The position numbers and the translations under genes are program-made. Positions 14,101 through 15,960 of a DNA stretch of 15,960 nucleotides are shown here, piece after piece. The notes beneath the pieces are model-generated. The model worked only from the letters and a program-made list of their open reading frames with translations, made no database searches and was not told the origin of the DNA. The DNA is from Actinomycetota bacterium (GTDB taxonomy: Bacteria > Actinomycetota > Actinomycetes > S36-B12 > UBA10799). Where the stretch lies: the NCBI GenBank assembly GCA_030837445.1, contig JAUPKM010000677.1, forward strand, positions 1 to 15,960. The letters are read 5' to 3'. How positions within the stretch are numbered: position 1 is the stretch's first letter; every line of letters begins with the position of its first letter.

Positions 14101-14636
14101 GCGGTCCTTTCCCGGATGCCGGGTTCGAAGGCGGCCAGGCACGCTTCGAAGGCGGGCAGGAGGGTCTCGAAGTGCGCTACCGCGCAGGAGGCGCTGACCG
14201 TGGTGGCCAGGTGTTCGACGATCGTGAGGTACTGCAGGAGCACCACCGCATGGGGTGGTTCCCGGTAGGCGAACAGGATCTGCCGGGCCGGATGGTCCCT
14301 GGGCAGGGTGAGCCTGTCGACGGCCAGCACGTGGCTGCCGGGGATCGCTTGCAGCATCCCCTCCACCACGGCCGGGCAGTACACCTGAAGGTCGGCGGCG
14401 TCCTTCGGGACCGGATGCACCGTGAGCGTGAGGTTCGGGCGGAACTGGCCCTCGTCGATCATCGTGAGGGGAGCAGCCAGCGTGATCGCGGTCAACGCGT
14501 TCTCCAGCCGCTGCCAGGTCGGCGGGCAGCCCACAGCCGCGCCTGTGGCCTCGTCGCGCACCACGGGCCACGTGATGGCCGGGGCCGATGAGCCCGGTAC
14601 ACCGGGGGTGTTCTGGTCCGAAGCCATGGCGTTCAC
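14097..14636 (-). CDS. LpqN/DUF1795-like protein
   Basis: A 179-residue protein with no signal peptide in the chosen frame. It carries PTWQRLENALTAI, then FRPNLTLTVHPVP (65-77), a central IPGSHVLAVDRLTLPRDHPA, LLQYLTIVEHLATTVSASCA and a C-terminal FETLLPAFEACLAAFEPG. The order 'FRPN + beta strand, then lipid/substrate-groove strands, then final amphipathic helix' is that of the LpqN/DUF1795 (PsbP-like) fold found beside actinobacterial secretion genes (family knowledge, by eye). GTG 14636 overlaps the upstream stop as GTGA, with AAGGGG 6 nt before it; ATG 14627 is an alternative. Its stop overlaps the next gene's ATG (ATGA). Confidence 0.6.
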   Translation of the reverse strand: MNAMASDQNTPGVPGSSAPAITWPVVRDEATGAAVGCPPTWQRLENALTAITLAAPLTMIDEGQFRPNLTLTVHPVPKDAADLQVYCPAVVEGMLQAIPGSHVLAVDRLTLPRDHPARQILFAYREPPHAVVLLQYLTIVEHLATTVSASCAVAHFETLLPAFEACLAAFEPGIRERTA

Positions 14637-15025
14637 CACCGTCCCCTTCGGGTGCGAGGTACGACCGGTCGGCCCGCCGCGAGCCAGTCCCGCAGCCAGC
14701 GCGGCTGCAGACGACTCCACATCCACCACGGGGACAGCGCTGCGACGGCGAACGCGACCAGAGCCACCAGCCCCAACGCCCCAGCGGCGGCCTTGGCCAC
14801 CGGCGAGTCCAGTGTGCTCAATGGATAGGCCAGGAAGATCGCCACGCCTGCCGCCCCGAACCAGGCAAGACCCAAGATGATGTACTTCGTCGCCCACCCG
14901 GCGGCCCAGGACGTCCACCGTCCCGCATAGGCGAGCCCCCCGGCCACCAGGAACAGCACGGAGATCACCAGGAGCGGCCACGAGATCACCGGGCCGCTGT
15001 CGACCGTCTCCAACACTGCCCTCAT
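14633..15025 (-). CDS. Small membrane protein with three transmembrane segments
   Basis: A 130-residue protein with hydrophobic segments at about 14-34 (ISWPLLVISVLFLVAGGLAY), 47-67 and 77-97, then a basic, Trp- and Arg-rich tail (WMWSRLQPRWLRDWLAAGRP, RTRRGRW). The start at ATG 15025 has AAGGTGGA about 7 nt upstream. I do not recognise the family. Its position between the glycine-zipper protein and the LpqN-like gene, with 4-base overlaps downstream, makes it part of the same operon. A role in the membrane alongside a type VII-like export system is only inferred. Confidence 0.65.
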   Translation of the reverse strand: MRAVLETVDSGPVISWPLLVISVLFLVAGGLAYAGRWTSWAAGWATKYIILGLAWFGAAGVAIFLAYPLSTLDSPVAKAAAGALGLVALVAFAVAALSPWWMWSRLQPRWLRDWLAAGRPVVPRTRRGRW

Positions 15026-15065
15026 GACGTGTCCACCTTCATGATTGCCACTCCTCGCGAGCGAC

Positions 15066-15952
15066 TCATCCGAACAGACCGTGCCAGATACGCCGTCCGC
15101 CACGGCCCATCGCCGCACCAGCCTTGCTGCCGGCAACCCCCCCGACGACCCCGCCGACGACCCCGCCGATCACCGTGCCCGGTCCGGGGAAGACGCTCCC
15201 GATCACCGCGCCGACCTCGGCCCCGCCATGGCGCCACCCCAACCGCCCAGTGCAGCGGCCCCGCCCTCGACGACGGCCGTGGTCGCGGCCCGCTGAACCT
15301 TGGTCCCGGTGGACATCTCCGGGTGCAATTTCTCGTCCTGCTGCCACTGCCCGTACCCGGCTCCGGCGACCGTGAGCGCGGCACCGGCAACCCCCAGTGC
15401 CTTGGCCGTGCCCTTCGCCCAGGGCGGCGGGTTGACCGGCTCCGAAGCCAGCCCCCGCTGGGTACCCCAGCCCTTGGGCACCTTGGCCTGCTCAGGGGTC
15501 GGAATGGCAGGCACATCCGGGTCCACGCCAGGGATCCCCTGCTTCACGAACAGACTGCTCGGGCGTTGGACCAGGTTCTGGCCACGCCACTGCGCGTCGG
15601 GGGGACGCAGCCGGTCGACCCGGGGGTATGCCGGGATCGGCGACGACGTCGAAGGCACCGCCAGATGCCACCCACGGCCATAGCGGTTGATCAGTTCTGC
15701 CGACAGGCCGAAGGCGCCGGCCCCCACCTCGTCACTGGTGAGGATCTTGGTGCCGTTCGCAACCCATCCTTGCTTCGGGTCCCACGTGACATTGCCCAAG
15801 CTGGGCGTCCAGAAACCGATGGTGCCGAGGTCCGCTGATCCCGGATCCACCGATCGAATCATCAGGGTTGCCCGGGAATGACCACGCGGGTGCCGCCTGA
15901 CCTGGGAAGATGTTCTTGCGAAGGAAGCATCTGGACCCAGCAGAGGTGGCAC
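15066..15952 (-). pseudogene. T7SS-associated large protein, C-terminal part, frameshifted
   Basis: One frame, convincing from about 15850 down to 15225, reads TIGFWTPSLGNVTWDPKQGW, SAELINRYGRGWHLAV, a Pro-rich linker, then ALGVAGAALTVAGAGYGQWQ and VVEGGAAALGGWGGAMAG. At the C-run 15221-15224 the frame is lost. One base more would join it to AEVGAVIGSVFPGPGTVIGG, then VVGGVVGGVAGSKAGAAM and RRIWHGLFG, stopping at 15066-15068. That Gly-zipper tail is common in secreted WXG/ESX-linked proteins of actinobacteria (family knowledge). The cause may be a real single-base loss or a homopolymer sequencing error. The frame stays open to the window edge, but residues above about 15850 are not protein-like, so the true N-terminus is probably cut off by, or lies beyond, the palindromic element at 15885-15957. 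Confidence 0.6.
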
Positions 15953-15957
15953 CCGCG
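15885..15957. repeat. 73-nt nested imperfect palindrome
   Basis: Outer arms CGCGGGTGCCGCC (15885-15897) and GGTGGCACCCGCG (15945-15957) match at 12 of 13 positions. Inside, CTGGG (15902-15906) pairs with CCCAG (15936-15940), AGATG (15908-15912) with CATCT (15928-15932), and CTT with AAG around a GCG tip (15915-15923). The whole unit could fold as one long interrupted hairpin. It resembles an IS/MITE end or a cruciform-type recombination site more than a terminator. Confidence 0.75.
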
Positions 15958-15960
15958 AGA

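Noticed and set aside
13282..14591. Plus-strand open frames opposite the 284- and 179-residue genes
   Set aside because: The minus-strand genes have coupled start/stop overlaps and protein-like composition; the plus-strand products do not.
1..15960. CRISPR arrays, tRNA, rRNA and riboswitches
   Set aside because: No regularly spaced direct repeats, no tRNA-like cloverleaf with a TTC-type arm, and no rRNA signature were seen by eye on either strand.

Overview
The window is very GC-rich, with strong G/C third-position bias, frequent GTG starts and 4-base start/stop overlaps. This points to an actinobacterium (Actinomycetota); the species cannot be told from the sequence. The core is an L-rhamnose uptake and catabolism locus. 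It is flanked on both sides by insertion-sequence debris and broken genes, and on the right by a small cluster that looks linked to type VII secretion (WXG100/ESX-like).

Layout. 1-202: 3' end of an IS256-family element inserted into a small P-loop ATPase gene (150-494, minus), which it truncates. 674-1310: a DDE integrase-type transposase whose middle has been deleted. 1390-2217 (minus): intact class II rhamnulose-1-phosphate aldolase (rhaD-like). 2317-2481 (minus): only the last 54 codons of a LacI-family repressor. 2520-2715: divergent regulatory region with LacI-type operators. 2716-10430 (plus): ABC sugar ATPase, two permeases, a lipoprotein substrate-binding protein, a deletion scar of the mutarotase rhaM, rhamnose isomerase, a deletion scar of the bifunctional aldolase/dehydrogenase rhaEW, and rhamnulokinase. 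10431-12672: a graveyard of LacI-like, histidine-phosphatase, IS701-like and IS256 fragments. 12937-13212 (plus): a small WXG-motif protein. 13246-15952 (minus): four tightly packed genes of a T7SS-associated type, the most upstream one frameshifted and probably cut at its 5' end.

How it works together. Rhamnose would be imported by RhaS/RhaT/RhaP/RhaQ, isomerised by RhaI, phosphorylated by RhaB, and cleaved to DHAP and L-lactaldehyde by the separate RhaD-like aldolase. That aldolase appears to stand in for the aldolase half of the lost RhaEW. The lactaldehyde dehydrogenase half and the mutarotase are gone from this locus, and the local LacI repressor is reduced to its tail although operator-like palindromes remain.

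The most notable feature is a recurring kind of lesion. At least three genes, probably four, are reduced to their first and last codons, with the interior missing and the flanking translation signals intact. Either this locus has undergone repeated internal deletion or the assembly has collapsed. Other notable items are a perfect 30-bp palindrome next to a second strong inverted repeat inside a coding region, and a 73-nt nested imperfect palindrome at the right edge.
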